A DNA stretch of 53,659 bases from FEN-1073 sp050010135. Lineage in GTDB: Bacteria > Chloroflexota > Anaerolineae > Anaerolineales > RBG-16-64-43. The translations under genes and the position numbers were made by a program. The notes beneath the pieces were generated by a model that was given only the letters and a program-made list of their open reading frames with translations, did no database searches and was not told the origin of the DNA. The DNA lies in NCBI GenBank assembly GCA_050010135.1, contig JBEKLP010000006.1, positions 1 through 53,659 on the forward strand, in the 5' to 3' direction. Below are positions 1-8,390 of the stretch, in pieces. Each line of letters starts with the position of its first letter. Position 1 is the first letter of the stretch.

Positions 1-1
1 C

Positions 2-268
2 AATATCTTCACGCTGTATGAACAGAATATCGGCGCGCTGACGCCGATGCTGGCGGAAATCCTGCGCGACGCGGAGAAGGAATATCCCGCCCCTTGGATT
101 GAAGAAGCGATGCGCATCGCCGTGGAAAACAACGCCCGTTCCTGGAATTACATCGCCGCGATTCTCTCGCGTTGGAAGAAGGAAGGAAAGGGCGGGGGAA
201 AGCCGCCGTCGGACGAAGACCGCAAGCGGTATGTCGAAGGAGAGTATGCGGACTTTATCGAGCACTGA
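2..268 (+). CDS. DnaD-domain replication protein (C-terminal fragment)
   Basis: The reading frame is open from the window edge, so the start lies upstream. The 88 visible residues match the C-terminal half of the DnaD/DnaB_2 domain: an alternating helical stretch with the family signature around W at residues 28 and 43 (AVENNARSWNYIAAIL, then SRWKKEG), followed by a short charged tail. DnaD-type proteins help open the origin and recruit the helicase loader in Firmicutes. The downstream gene overlaps by 23 bases and encodes a DnaC/DnaI-like ATPase, so the pair probably works together in loading the replicative helicase. Family assignment rests on the visible fragment only. Confidence 0.75.
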   Translation, partial: NIFTLYEQNIGALTPMLAEILRDAEKEYPAPWIEEAMRIAVENNARSWNYIAAILSRWKKEGKGGGKPPSDEDRKRYVEGEYADFIEH

Positions 269-1613
269 CCTTCCCGAGCCGTCGGTCATCGGACCCGGAA
301 AACCGGGCTGCCCGATCTGCGGCGGGATCGGATATTTGCGCTACAACGTGCCGGTGGGCGATCCGAACTTCGGCCGGGTGACGCCGTGCGTGTGCATGCA
401 GGGCATTTTGCAATCGCAGGCCAGCGAGCGGCTGTACCGGTTCAGCAACCTCCAGCGACTGCAGCATATGACGTTCGAATCCTTTTCGCCGCATGGCAGG
501 GTGGCGCTCAGCCCGATGGCGCAGAAGTCGCTCGAGCAGGCCTACAATCTAGCCTTCGCTTTCTCGCAGACTCGCGCGGGATGGCTCCTGCTGGAGGGCG
601 GATTTGGATGCGGTAAGACCCACCTGGCGGCGGCCATCGCCAACTTCTCCGTCGATCACGGCATTCCAACATTGTTCCTCACCGTGCCGGATCTCCTCGA
701 TTGGCTGCGGGCGTCCTTCGAAGGAACCGACGAGCGGTTTTCGCAACGGTTCGACGAAATCCGGCAGGTGCCGCTGCTCATCCTCGACGATTTTGGGACG
801 CAAAACACGACCCCCTGGGCGCAGGAAAAGCTTTTCCAGCTTCTGGATTTCCGCTATCTCAACGAGATGCCCACGGTGATCACCACCAACCTGCGGCTGG
901 AAGAGATCGAGGGCCGGATCCGTTCGCGCCTTTCGGATTCCGAGCGGGTCAACCGCGTGCGGATCCTCGCGCCGGATTACCGCCAGCCCATTAAAGAATA
1001 CGCCTCAACCGATCTTTCCTCGTTGTATCTGCATTCCCGCCAGACCTTCGCCTCGTTCTTGCTGCGCGAGAACGAACATCTTTCACCGGAAGAATCCAAA
1101 GGCTTGCGGGTGGCGCTGGAGCATTCGCGCCGCATGGCCGAATCGCCGGTGGGATGGCTTGTGCTCATGGGCTCTTTCGGATGCGGGAAGACGCACCTGG
1201 CCGCCGCAATCGCCAACTACCGCGAAGCACAGGGTTTTCCATCGCTCTTCGTCGTCGTTCCGGATTTGCTCGACTACCTGCGCTCGACGTTCAACCCCGC
1301 CAGCCCGGTCTCCTACGACCGGATGTTCGAAGAAATCCGCTCGGTCAATCTCCTGGTGCTGGACGACCTCGGTGCGCAGAATGCCACACCCTGGGCGCGG
1401 GAAAAATTATTCCAACTTCTGAATCACCGCTATAACGCCGAACTGGCGACGGTCATCACCACCTCCGCCGATCTCCCCGAAATCGACGCGCGGGTCCGCA
1501 CCCGACTGCTGGACAAGCGCCTGTGCACCATCTGCGGCATCACCGCGCCGCCGTTCCACGGGGCAAGGCCCGCCGCGGTTGCCGGGAAGAAACTGCGGCG
1601 GCCGAAAGCATAG
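246..1613 (+). CDS. DnaC/DnaI-like helicase loader with two tandem AAA+ domains
   Basis: The start is the ATG at 246, inside the end of the DnaD gene; the frame is open further upstream but that part only shadows the other gene. The 455-residue protein has a possible N-terminal zinc knuckle (CPICGG then PCVCMQ, about residues 22-57). Two copies of a DnaC/IstB-type ATPase follow. Copy 1 has Walker A GGFGCGKT at 118-125, Walker B LLILDDFG and a GRIRSRLSD arginine-finger segment. Copy 2 has GSFGCGKT at 309-316, LLVLDDLG and ARVRTRLLD. Typical loaders are 250-310 residues with one ATPase. Both copies keep their Walker motifs, so both may bind ATP. The role as a helicase loader is inferred from the family and the DnaD neighbour. 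Confidence 0.85.
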   Translation: MRTLSSTDLPEPSVIGPGKPGCPICGGIGYLRYNVPVGDPNFGRVTPCVCMQGILQSQASERLYRFSNLQRLQHMTFESFSPHGRVALSPMAQKSLEQAYNLAFAFSQTRAGWLLLEGGFGCGKTHLAAAIANFSVDHGIPTLFLTVPDLLDWLRASFEGTDERFSQRFDEIRQVPLLILDDFGTQNTTPWAQEKLFQLLDFRYLNEMPTVITTNLRLEEIEGRIRSRLSDSERVNRVRILAPDYRQPIKEYASTDLSSLYLHSRQTFASFLLRENEHLSPEESKGLRVALEHSRRMAESPVGWLVLMGSFGCGKTHLAAAIANYREAQGFPSLFVVVPDLLDYLRSTFNPASPVSYDRMFEEIRSVNLLVLDDLGAQNATPWAREKLFQLLNHRYNAELATVITTSADLPEIDARVRTRLLDKRLCTICGITAPPFHGARPAAVAGKKLRRPKA

Positions 1614-1685
1614 TGGACCAAATATTGAATAGGAATTACTCTGTTTCAACGACACGATTGTTGCGAATGTAATTGGAATGGTTTA

Positions 1686-1743
1686 TCATTCCCGCGTGTT
1701 CGTAGCCTGCCCTCGAGTGTACTTTTCGGGGGGCGGGAATCCA
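1686..1743. repeat. Palindromic intergenic repeat, copy 1
   Basis: A 58-base unit running from TCATTCCCGCG to GCGGGAATCCA. Its ends are inverted repeats (ATTCCCGC / GCGGGAAT), so it can fold into a long hairpin. A second, nearly identical copy lies at 1882-1938; the two differ mainly by small changes around the central TCGGGGG. No open reading frame is present. It looks like a REP-type non-coding repeat. Confidence 0.75.
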
Positions 1744-1783
1744 CGCCAGGCTTTCATCCAATTTAGGAATGCGGAACGACACG

Positions 1784-1890
1784 ATCGTTCGGAGCTGAAG
1801 CTCCGAACGATTAACCTCGCCCGGTTAAACCCGGGCTCTTAAAACCAACTTTATCGGGAATGACATACTTTTTGACTGATGTCATTCCCG
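1784..1890. repeat. Cluster of perfect hairpins between the repeat copies
   Basis: Three inverted repeats stand in a row. The first is a perfect 12-bp stem with a TGAA loop (1784-1795 with 1800-1811). The second is GCCCGG/CCGGGC (1819-1824 with 1831-1836). The third is a perfect 12-bp pair, CGGGAATGACAT at 1855-1866 with its complement at 1879-1890, which overlaps the start of repeat copy 2. None has a U-tract, so they are not obvious terminators. No gene is seen in 1614-2027. Confidence 0.6.
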
Positions 1891-1938
1891 CGTGTTCGTA
1901 GCCTGCCCTCGAGTGTTCTTCTCGGGGGCGGGAATCCA
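1882..1938. repeat. Palindromic intergenic repeat, copy 2
   Basis: Second copy of the unit at 1686-1743, in the same orientation, with the same ATTCCCGC...GCGGGAAT inverted ends. It is preceded by a perfect 12-bp inverted repeat that shares its first bases. Confidence 0.75.
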
Positions 1939-2027
1939 GTCCAGACGATGTGAGGTTTTTACACAAGCCTAATGGATGCCCGCTACGTACACGCGGGCAT
2001 GTGGAATTTGTCTTGGGTCTTTAAAGG

Positions 2028-2056
2028 AAAAGAGCGTCCTATAAAGACGCTCTTTT
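2028..2056 (-). terminator. Rho-independent terminator of the phosphoglycerate mutase gene
   Basis: A perfect 11-bp stem (2028-2038 with 2046-2056) and a 7-base loop. Read on the minus strand the stem ends in TTTT and CCTTT follows. It lies 27 bases beyond the minus-strand stop codon at 2083. Its plus-strand side also has T residues, so it may work both ways. Confidence 0.8.
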
Positions 2057-2082
2057 TGATATTGAACAGTTTTGATTCTTCC

Positions 2083-3294
2083 CTATGCTCCGTATTTCAT
2101 CAGCCGGTTGGCATGCGCCAGCGCCAGCGGCATCAGCTCCGCGGTCGGGAATGTGCCCAACCCTCCGCGGGCGCACATCCTTTCCCCGAAGGCGTTTTCC
2201 GCGTCAGGGCGGACGGTTTCCGGCGCCCACAGCAGGAGCGGAACCGGGTGCCAGGAATGGCTTTTAAGTTTGGCCGGGGTCGAATGGTCGCCGGTGACCA
2301 GCAACACATCCGGCTTGCTGGCTAGCAAGGTGGGCAGCGCGGCGTCCACCTTTTCGATTACTTTGACTTTGGCCGCGAAGTCCCCGTCTTCCCCGCGCGA
2401 GTCCGTCGCCTTGATGTGGATGAAAAGGAAATCGAAGTCCTTCCAGACCTTGGCGGCGGCGTGGAATTCATCCTCGGGAGTGTCCCCCTCGAAGGAGATC
2501 CCCTGCATTCCCACAAGTTTGGCCACGCCGCGATACATCGGATAGACCGCCACGCAGGCGGATTTTACTTTATAGATCTCGTTGAACTGCGGCAGGCGGG
2601 GGTCGCCGGAGAATCCGCGCAGGGTGAGCATGTTGGCGGGATGGTCGTCGGCAAGGATCTTTCCGGCCTGAGCGATCCATTCATTGAACAGGTCCGCTGT
2701 TCGTTGCGCCTTGGGCTCGATCGCCTTGACCGGGAGGGGCGGAACGCCCGTCTTCTGCGGATCGGTTTCGGTCAGGCAGGAGGACAGCCCCATCCCGCGC
2801 ATCACGATCACGAAGCGGTGTTCCTTGACGGGCTTCACTTCAATTTCGATCCCGGGGAGTTTAATTTTGGCGAGCTTTTCCACCAGCAGCTTGGACGCGT
2901 CGGTGGCGATGCGCCCGGCGCGCCGGTCGGTGATCTTGCCGCCGGAATCCACCGTGCAGAAGTTGCCGCGCGCGGCCACGTCGTCGGAGCCGACGTGCAC
3001 GCCGATTCCAAACGCTTCCAGCACGCCGCGGCCGATGTCGAACCTGAGCGGATCGTATCCGAAGAGCGCCAGATGCCCCGGGCCGGAGCCGGGGGTTATG
3101 CCGTATCCGACCGGATTCATCTGCCCCAGGCATCCCTCGGCGGCGAGGCGGTTCAGATTTGGCCGGACGGCGGCCTCGAGTTCGGTCGGGCCCCCGGGCT
3201 CGACCGGTATCCCGCCCAGTCCGTCCATCACCAGCAGGACGATTTTGGTTTGCGCGGTTTGGGAAAGCGAACGCATCAGATCGAAATCCGCCAT
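2083..3294 (-). CDS. apgM: 2,3-bisphosphoglycerate-independent phosphoglycerate mutase, archaeal type
   Basis: The protein interconverts 3- and 2-phosphoglycerate in glycolysis and gluconeogenesis. Its 403 residues match the ApgM branch of the alkaline phosphatase superfamily, which is shorter than GpmI. Metal-site motifs visible are LLVMDGLGG near the N-terminus, the catalytic-serine segment TPGSGPGHLALFGYDP, HIKATDSRGEDGD and, near the C-terminus, VTGDHSTP followed by HSWHPVPLL. GGAGG lies 5 bases before the ATG, which fixes the start. gap, pgk, tpiA and eno are also in this window, so most of lower glycolysis is nearby. A strong terminator closes the transcript at 2028-2056. Confidence 0.93.
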   Translation of the reverse strand: MADFDLMRSLSQTAQTKIVLLVMDGLGGIPVEPGGPTELEAAVRPNLNRLAAEGCLGQMNPVGYGITPGSGPGHLALFGYDPLRFDIGRGVLEAFGIGVHVGSDDVAARGNFCTVDSGGKITDRRAGRIATDASKLLVEKLAKIKLPGIEIEVKPVKEHRFVIVMRGMGLSSCLTETDPQKTGVPPLPVKAIEPKAQRTADLFNEWIAQAGKILADDHPANMLTLRGFSGDPRLPQFNEIYKVKSACVAVYPMYRGVAKLVGMQGISFEGDTPEDEFHAAAKVWKDFDFLFIHIKATDSRGEDGDFAAKVKVIEKVDAALPTLLASKPDVLLVTGDHSTPAKLKSHSWHPVPLLLWAPETVRPDAENAFGERMCARGGLGTFPTAELMPLALAHANRLMKYGA

Positions 3295-3332
3295 GGAAAC
3301 CTCCGTGGGAAACGGCCCGGACAGCGGGCGGT

Positions 3333-3365
3333 AAAAAAATCCCGCGCCCGGGAGCGGGCGCGGGA
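3333..3365 (-). terminator. Rho-independent terminator of the ABC ATPase gene
   Basis: A perfect 11-bp GC-rich stem (3340-3350 with 3355-3365) with a 4-base loop. On the minus strand it is followed directly by seven T residues (A-run at 3333-3339 on the plus strand). It stands between the ABC ATPase gene and apgM, so the two minus-strand genes are probably separate transcripts. Confidence 0.9.
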
Positions 3366-3387
3366 AGGATGGTTGGAGTAGAACGGA

Positions 3388-4488
3388 TCAGCGAACGGCG
3401 ACCTGCGTATCCCGGTCGAAGACGTGGATCTGGCTCATGTCGAAGGACACCTCGAGCCGGTCGCCCATCCGGGCGCGGGTGCGCGGGTCGACGCGGGCGA
3501 TGAAAGTGTGCTCGCCGCTGACCAGATACAGGAAGACCTCGTTGCCCATCGGCTCGGTGACGTCCACGCGGGTTTCCACACGGGCCGCGGCGATGCCGGG
3601 GGGCGCGAACTGTGGATCGTGAATGTGCTCCGGGCGGATGCCGAAGATGATGTCTTTTCCGACCCGCGAGGAGTAACGCTGCGCTTTGTCGGCCGGGATC
3701 GGTACGGCAAATGCGCCGGCGTCGACGAACAGCGTCGAGTCGCTGCGGGAAATCTTGGCATCGAAAAAGTTCATCGAAGGCGAACCGATAAACCCGGCGA
3801 CGAAGACGTTGACCGGCTTATCGTACAGTGCCTGCGGCGTATCCAACTGCTGGAGGATGCCGTCGCGCATGACCGCGATGCGGGTGGCCATGGTCATGGC
3901 TTCCGTCTGGTCGTGGGTCACGTAGACGAAGGTGGTCTGCAGCCGCTGGTGCAGCTTGGAAATGTCGGCGCGGGTCTGCACACGCAGCTTGGCGTCGAGG
4001 TTGGAGAGGGGTTCGTCGAGGAGAAACACCTGCGGTTCCCGGACGATGGCGCGGCCGAGGGCGACGCGCTGGCGCTGGCCGCCGGATAGTTGGCGCGGCT
4101 GGCGCTTGAGCATGTCGGTCAGGCCGAGCACTTCGCCGGCTTCCTTCACACGCCGGTCGATTTCCGGACGCGGAACGCGGCGCAACTTCAGTCCGAAAGC
4201 CATGTTGTCATAGACGGTCATGTGCGGGTAGAGAGCGTAGGATTGGAACACCATCGCGATATCGCGGTCTTTCGGGGCGATATCATTGACGATCCGCGGT
4301 CCGATTTTAATTATGCCGTCGGACACTTCCTCCAAACCGGCCAGGCAGCGGAGCGCGGTGGTTTTGCCGCACCCCGAGGGGCCGACCAGGACAAGAAATT
4401 CCTTGTCCTTGACCTCCAGATTGAGGTCGTTGAGCGCAACGACGCGTTCGAACCGTTTCGTGACGTGCTCGTACGTGACACTAGGCAT
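3388..4488 (-). CDS. Carbohydrate ABC transporter ATP-binding protein (MalK/UgpC/MsmX family)
   Basis: This is the ATPase subunit that powers uptake of sugars or glycerol phosphate. The 366 residues hold a complete ABC domain: Walker A GPSGCGKTT (about 35-43), Q-loop FQSYALYPHM, signature LSGGQRQRVALGRA, Walker B VFLLDEPLSNLD and the H-loop YVTHDQTEAM. A C-terminal TOBE-type regulatory region follows (GIRPEHIHD, then DRLEVSFDMSQIHVFD). The start is the ATG at 4488, preceded by AGGAG; a longer open frame to 4602 runs into the promoter region. No permease or binding protein is adjacent. Stand-alone ATPases of this family often serve several sugar transporters, which is the likely role here. Confidence 0.92.
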   Translation of the reverse strand: MPSVTYEHVTKRFERVVALNDLNLEVKDKEFLVLVGPSGCGKTTALRCLAGLEEVSDGIIKIGPRIVNDIAPKDRDIAMVFQSYALYPHMTVYDNMAFGLKLRRVPRPEIDRRVKEAGEVLGLTDMLKRQPRQLSGGQRQRVALGRAIVREPQVFLLDEPLSNLDAKLRVQTRADISKLHQRLQTTFVYVTHDQTEAMTMATRIAVMRDGILQQLDTPQALYDKPVNVFVAGFIGSPSMNFFDAKISRSDSTLFVDAGAFAVPIPADKAQRYSSRVGKDIIFGIRPEHIHDPQFAPPGIAAARVETRVDVTEPMGNEVFLYLVSGEHTFIARVDPRTRARMGDRLEVSFDMSQIHVFDRDTQVAVR

Positions 4489-4522
4489 GGTGCATCTCCT
4501 TTCGGGAAAGTATAGTGATTGG

Positions 4523-4528
4523 ATTATA
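4523..4528 (-). promoter_or_regulatory. -10 element for the ABC ATPase gene
   Basis: TATAAT on the minus strand, 35 bases before the ATG at 4488. No clear -35 box is seen at the right distance. Confidence 0.45.
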
Positions 4529-4540
4529 TCACACGCCGGA

Positions 4541-4569
4541 TTGACGGTGATAGTCTTTCCTGCTATCAT
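4541..4569 (+). promoter_or_regulatory. Sigma-70-like promoter for yvcK
   Basis: TTGACG at 4541-4546, a 17-base spacer and TATCAT at 4564-4569. The predicted start of transcription lies about 14 bases before the ATG at 4590, giving a very short leader. It is back to back with the minus-strand -10 at 4523. Confidence 0.65.
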
Positions 4570-4589
4570 CCCCCAGCGAAAAATTTTCC

Positions 4590-5909
4590 ATGAAAAAATC
4601 ACCGGAAAGGCTGGCCGACCGCCTGAAATCCTGGTTGGCGTTGGGGAAAATCTGGTTAACGCCGGGAATGGGGGTGAAGCGGTGGCTGATCGGCTTGGTA
4701 ACGGGCACGCTGCTGGTGGGGCTGGGCTTTTCCGTGTTCATGCTGGATCTATACCGGTCCCGCCCGGATTCGCCCGTACTTTCCGCGCTGGTGTTGAGTT
4801 TTATCCCGCGGCCGATCCGGATTGCGGTTTTACTCGCGGCCGGCGGCGGACTGATCGGCTTCTCGCTCTGGCGATTAAGCTATGCCCTCCTGGCCCCATT
4901 TACCAGGGGCCGCCGGAAGGTTCCGGAAGCCATGGCCGCCTATTACCGGCTGGGACGCGGGCCGCAAGTGGTGGCGATCGGGGGCGGAACCGGACTTTCC
5001 ATATTATTACGCGGCCTGAAACAACGGACGACGAACCTGACCGCGGTGGTGACGGTGGCCGACGACGGAGGCTCCTCGGGGCGCCTGCGGCGGTCGCTGG
5101 GGATCCCGCCGCCGGGGGATTTGCGCAACTGTCTGGCGGCGCTGGCGGAAGATGAAGCGCTGCTGACGCAACTCTTCCAATACCGGTTCGCCGAGGGCGA
5201 TGGAATTCACGGCCACGCGTTCGGAAATCTTTTCGTCACCGCGATGGCCGGCGTTACCGGAAATTTCGAAAGCGGTCTGGCGGAAGCTGGACGCGTGCTT
5301 TCCATTTGTGGAAGGGTGTTTCCTTCCACGCTGAGCAACGTCACGCTGGAAGGCGAGCTGGTGGGGGAACGCGCCGACGCGTTGCAACGCGTCAGCGGCG
5401 AAAATCAAATCACGTCCGTTCCGGGCGCGGTCTGGCGGGTGTGGCTGGAGCCGGAGGACGTGCGCGCCTACCCGGGAGCGGTGCAAGCGCTGTTAAGCGC
5501 CGAGCTGATCGTGGCGGGCCCGGGGAGCCTGTTCACCAGCGTGCTTCCGAATCTGCTGATCCGCGAGATCCGCGAAGCGCTCGTCGCCAGCCGCGCGTTG
5601 AAGATCTACGTCTGCAACGTGGCCACCCAACCCGGTGAAACGGACGGTTTTTCGGTGGGGGACCATCTCGAGGCGATCCAGCGGCACATCGGGGTGCAAC
5701 CGTTCCATGCGGTGCTGGCCAATTCCAAACCGGCGGGCTCGCTGCCGGAAGGGATGGAGTGGGTGGGCGGCGCGCTGCCGGAGGGGCGGGTGAGTGTGTT
5801 CCAGGAGGACCTCGCCGACGGAGGAAATGCGGGACATCACGATCCGCAAAAACTTGCCGCTGCTTTGATGGATTTGCTCGCCAGGCGCGCGGCGTTGTTT
5901 CCGATGTAA
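4590..5909 (+). CDS. yvcK: YvcK/CofD-like gluconeogenesis factor with N-terminal membrane anchor
   Basis: YvcK proteins bind UDP-sugars and are needed for growth on gluconeogenic carbon and for normal cell shape in Bacillus. The 439-residue protein has two hydrophobic segments at about 32-52 and 76-100, absent from short YvcK proteins, then the CofD-like domain. Signature motifs are VVAIGGGTGLS (about 127-137), VTVADDGGSSGRLR, PPPGDLRNCL and GHAFGNLF. Close to the C-terminus VCNVATQPGETDGF is typical of the family. The start has only a weak ribosome site. It is followed 26 bases later by gap, so a glycolysis/gluconeogenesis operon is plausible. Confidence 0.9.
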   Translation: MKKSPERLADRLKSWLALGKIWLTPGMGVKRWLIGLVTGTLLVGLGFSVFMLDLYRSRPDSPVLSALVLSFIPRPIRIAVLLAAGGGLIGFSLWRLSYALLAPFTRGRRKVPEAMAAYYRLGRGPQVVAIGGGTGLSILLRGLKQRTTNLTAVVTVADDGGSSGRLRRSLGIPPPGDLRNCLAALAEDEALLTQLFQYRFAEGDGIHGHAFGNLFVTAMAGVTGNFESGLAEAGRVLSICGRVFPSTLSNVTLEGELVGERADALQRVSGENQITSVPGAVWRVWLEPEDVRAYPGAVQALLSAELIVAGPGSLFTSVLPNLLIREIREALVASRALKIYVCNVATQPGETDGFSVGDHLEAIQRHIGVQPFHAVLANSKPAGSLPEGMEWVGGALPEGRVSVFQEDLADGGNAGHHDPQKLAAALMDLLARRAALFPM

Positions 5910-5935
5910 TTCATTTTTCTATCAGGAGGAACGCA

Positions 5936-6988
5936 ATGGCAACCAAAGTAGGCATCAACGGGTTCGGACGAATCGGGCGGCAGGTGCTCAAGTCGATCGT
6001 GGAACGTCTCCCCCAGGATCTCGAGGTGGTGGCGATCAACGACCTCTTCGACGTCGACACCAACGCGCATTTATTCAAATATGATTCCACCTACGGCAAA
6101 TTCACCGGCAGCGTGGAAGTCAAGGAAGGCAATCTCGTCATCGACGGGCGCACGGTCAGGGTGCTGCAGGAAAAAGACCCGGCCAAGCTGCCCTGGAAGG
6201 ACCTGGGAGTCCAGATCGTGATCGAATCCACCGGACTGTTCACCGACGCGATCGGCGATCCGGCCAAGGGAAAACCCGGTGCCAACGTGCACATCCAATC
6301 GGGAGGGGCGAAGAAGGTCATCATCTCGGCGCCGGCCAAGAACGAGGACCTCACCGTCGTGATCGGCGTCAACGATTCGAAATACGATCCCGCCAAGCAC
6401 CACATCCTTTCGAACGCGTCCTGCACCACCAACTGTCTGGCGCCGGCGGCGAAGGTGGTCAACGATAAATTCGGAATTCTCTACGCCGTAATGTGCACGA
6501 TCCACTCGTACACCAACGATCAGGTGATCCTCGACCAAGGCCACAAGAAGGAATTGCGCCGCTCGCGCGCCGCCGGACTCAACCTCATTCCGACGACCAC
6601 CGGCGCGGCCAAAGCCATCGCGCTGGTCATCCCGGAACTCAAGGGCAAGTTCGACGGCTTTTCGATGCGCGTTCCGAGCCCGACGGTTTCGGTCGTCGAT
6701 TTCACTGCCACCATCACCAAGACCGTCACCAAGGAAGAACTTAACGCCGCGTTCGTCGATGCATCCAACGGCGCCCTGAAGGGAATCCTCGGCGTAACCT
6801 ACGGCAAGGCCGCCGATCCGCTGGTGTCGACCGATTTCAAGGGCGACGACCGGTCCTCGATCGTCGATCTGCAATACAACATGGTCATGGGCGGCAATCT
6901 GGTGAAGGTTGTTGCCTGGTACGACAACGAGTGGGGTTATTCGTGCCGCACGGCCGATCTAGCCAAGATCATCGCCCAGAAACTATAG
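5936..6988 (+). CDS. gap: Glyceraldehyde-3-phosphate dehydrogenase (NAD type I)
   Basis: The enzyme converts glyceraldehyde 3-phosphate to 1,3-bisphosphoglycerate. AGGAGG ends 6 bases before the ATG at 5936, giving 350 residues; a longer frame from 5759 is only read-through of the yvcK region. The NAD site VGINGFGRIGRQV is at the N-terminus. The active-site motif SNASCTTNCLAP puts the catalytic cysteine at residue 163, and HSYTNDQ supplies the histidine. The C-terminal WYDNEWGYSCR is intact. pgk follows after 24 bases, so the two are co-transcribed. Confidence 0.97.
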   Translation: MATKVGINGFGRIGRQVLKSIVERLPQDLEVVAINDLFDVDTNAHLFKYDSTYGKFTGSVEVKEGNLVIDGRTVRVLQEKDPAKLPWKDLGVQIVIESTGLFTDAIGDPAKGKPGANVHIQSGGAKKVIISAPAKNEDLTVVIGVNDSKYDPAKHHILSNASCTTNCLAPAAKVVNDKFGILYAVMCTIHSYTNDQVILDQGHKKELRRSRAAGLNLIPTTTGAAKAIALVIPELKGKFDGFSMRVPSPTVSVVDFTATITKTVTKEELNAAFVDASNGALKGILGVTYGKAADPLVSTDFKGDDRSSIVDLQYNMVMGGNLVKVVAWYDNEWGYSCRTADLAKIIAQKL

Positions 6989-7012
6989 CCCCGGGATTCC
7001 GGCGGAGGAACC

Positions 7013-8188
7013 ATGATACATAAGAAGACCGTTCGTGACGTAAGCGTGAACGGCTGGCAGGTGCTGATGCGCGTGGATTTCAACGTGCCCATCAAGAACG
7101 GCAAGGTGGGCGAGGATACGCGCATTCGCGCCGCGTTGCCGACCATCCAGTATCTGATCGACCAGAAGGCGATGGTGGCGCTCTGTTCCCACCTCGGACG
7201 TCCGAAGGGCGGGCCGGATCCGGCCTTCTCGCTCTCGCCTGTGGCCGAGCACCTCAGCGGTCTATTGAAGAAGAAAGTGGCGTTTGCCACCGATTGCGTC
7301 GGCCCCGTGGCCGAGGGAACCGTTGCCGAACTGAAGCCGGGCGACGTGGCGCTTCTGGAGAACACCCGCTTCTACCCGGAAGAGGAAAAGAACGACGTGA
7401 ATTTTTCGCGGCGGCTGGCGCTGCTGGGAAAGATCTACGTGGACGACGCTTTTGGATCGGCCCACCGCGCGCATGCCTCCACCGAGGGAGTGGCCCACTT
7501 CCTTCCGGGCGTGGCCGGGTTCCTGATGGAAAAGGAAATCGAATTTCTCGACAAGGCGGCCAACAATCCGGACCACCCGTACATCCTTATCCTGGGCGGG
7601 GCGAAAATCAGCGACAAGATCGGCGTGATCACCAACCTGCTGAATAAATGCGAGAAGCTGCTCATCGGCGGCGGGATGGCCAACACCTTCCTGAAAGCTA
7701 AAGGACTGGCGGTGGGGGATTCGCTGGTGGAAGAAAGCAGCCTGGACACGGCCCGCCGGATCATAGCGGATGCTGGAAGCAAGCTGGTACTGCCGGACGA
7801 TGTGGTGATTGCAGATAAATTCGACGCCGCCGCGCAATTCAAGACGGTGGCGGCGAGCGCCGTTCCGGACGGTTGGCGGATCCTGGACGTCGGACCCGCG
7901 ACGATCAAAAAGTTTTCCGATGCGCTCAAAGGCTCGAAGCTGGTGGTTTGGAACGGCCCGATGGGCGTGTTCGAATTTCCGAACTTCGCCAAGGGAACGC
8001 GGGACCTGGCGCAGGCCGTTTCGACATGCGGGGCGGTCACCATCGTGGGCGGCGGGGATTCCGTCGCGGCCGTCACCGAAGCGGGATTGGCGGAGAAAAT
8101 CTCGCACATTTCCACCGGCGGCGGGGCCACACTCGAATTCCTCGAGGGCAAGGTGCTTCCGGGAATCGCGATCCTGCAGGACAAATAA
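7013..8188 (+). CDS. pgk: Phosphoglycerate kinase
   Basis: The enzyme makes ATP from 1,3-bisphosphoglycerate, the step after GAPDH. The 391 residues have the usual two-domain plan: N-terminal RVDFNVP and the substrate site SHLGRPKG, the hinge-proximal GGAKISDK, and the nucleotide-binding GGGDSVAAV and STGGGATLEFLEG near the C-terminus. GGAGGAACC precedes the ATG. A hairpin at 8220-8251 lies between this gene and the kinase gene. Confidence 0.97.
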   Translation: MIHKKTVRDVSVNGWQVLMRVDFNVPIKNGKVGEDTRIRAALPTIQYLIDQKAMVALCSHLGRPKGGPDPAFSLSPVAEHLSGLLKKKVAFATDCVGPVAEGTVAELKPGDVALLENTRFYPEEEKNDVNFSRRLALLGKIYVDDAFGSAHRAHASTEGVAHFLPGVAGFLMEKEIEFLDKAANNPDHPYILILGGAKISDKIGVITNLLNKCEKLLIGGGMANTFLKAKGLAVGDSLVEESSLDTARRIIADAGSKLVLPDDVVIADKFDAAAQFKTVAASAVPDGWRILDVGPATIKKFSDALKGSKLVVWNGPMGVFEFPNFAKGTRDLAQAVSTCGAVTIVGGGDSVAAVTEAGLAEKISHISTGGGATLEFLEGKVLPGIAILQDK

Positions 8189-8219
8189 GGTTTCGCGGAC
8201 CGATTCGCAATCCAAAGAA

Positions 8220-8251
8220 GGGCGCGAGATCCAGCAATGGATTTGGCGCCC
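8220..8251 (+). terminator. Strong hairpin after pgk, no U-tract
   Basis: A two-part stem: GGGCGC pairs with GCGCCC, and inside it ATCCA pairs with TGGAT around a GCAA loop, with 3-base internal bulges on both sides. It lies 31 bases after the pgk stop. Since no T-run follows, it could slow or partly end transcription, or protect the mRNA end; it is not a classical terminator. Confidence 0.45.
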
Positions 8252-8390
8252 TCATCGAATCAACATAGAATAGAATGAAAACACCCGGCGGCACGACGGC
8301 CGGGATCCGTATCCTGCTCTTCCCGATTTGCTTTTTCGGCCGGAAGAACCCGGCTGATGAACCGCGGATCCGCCTTTCCGGGGAGGCGCC

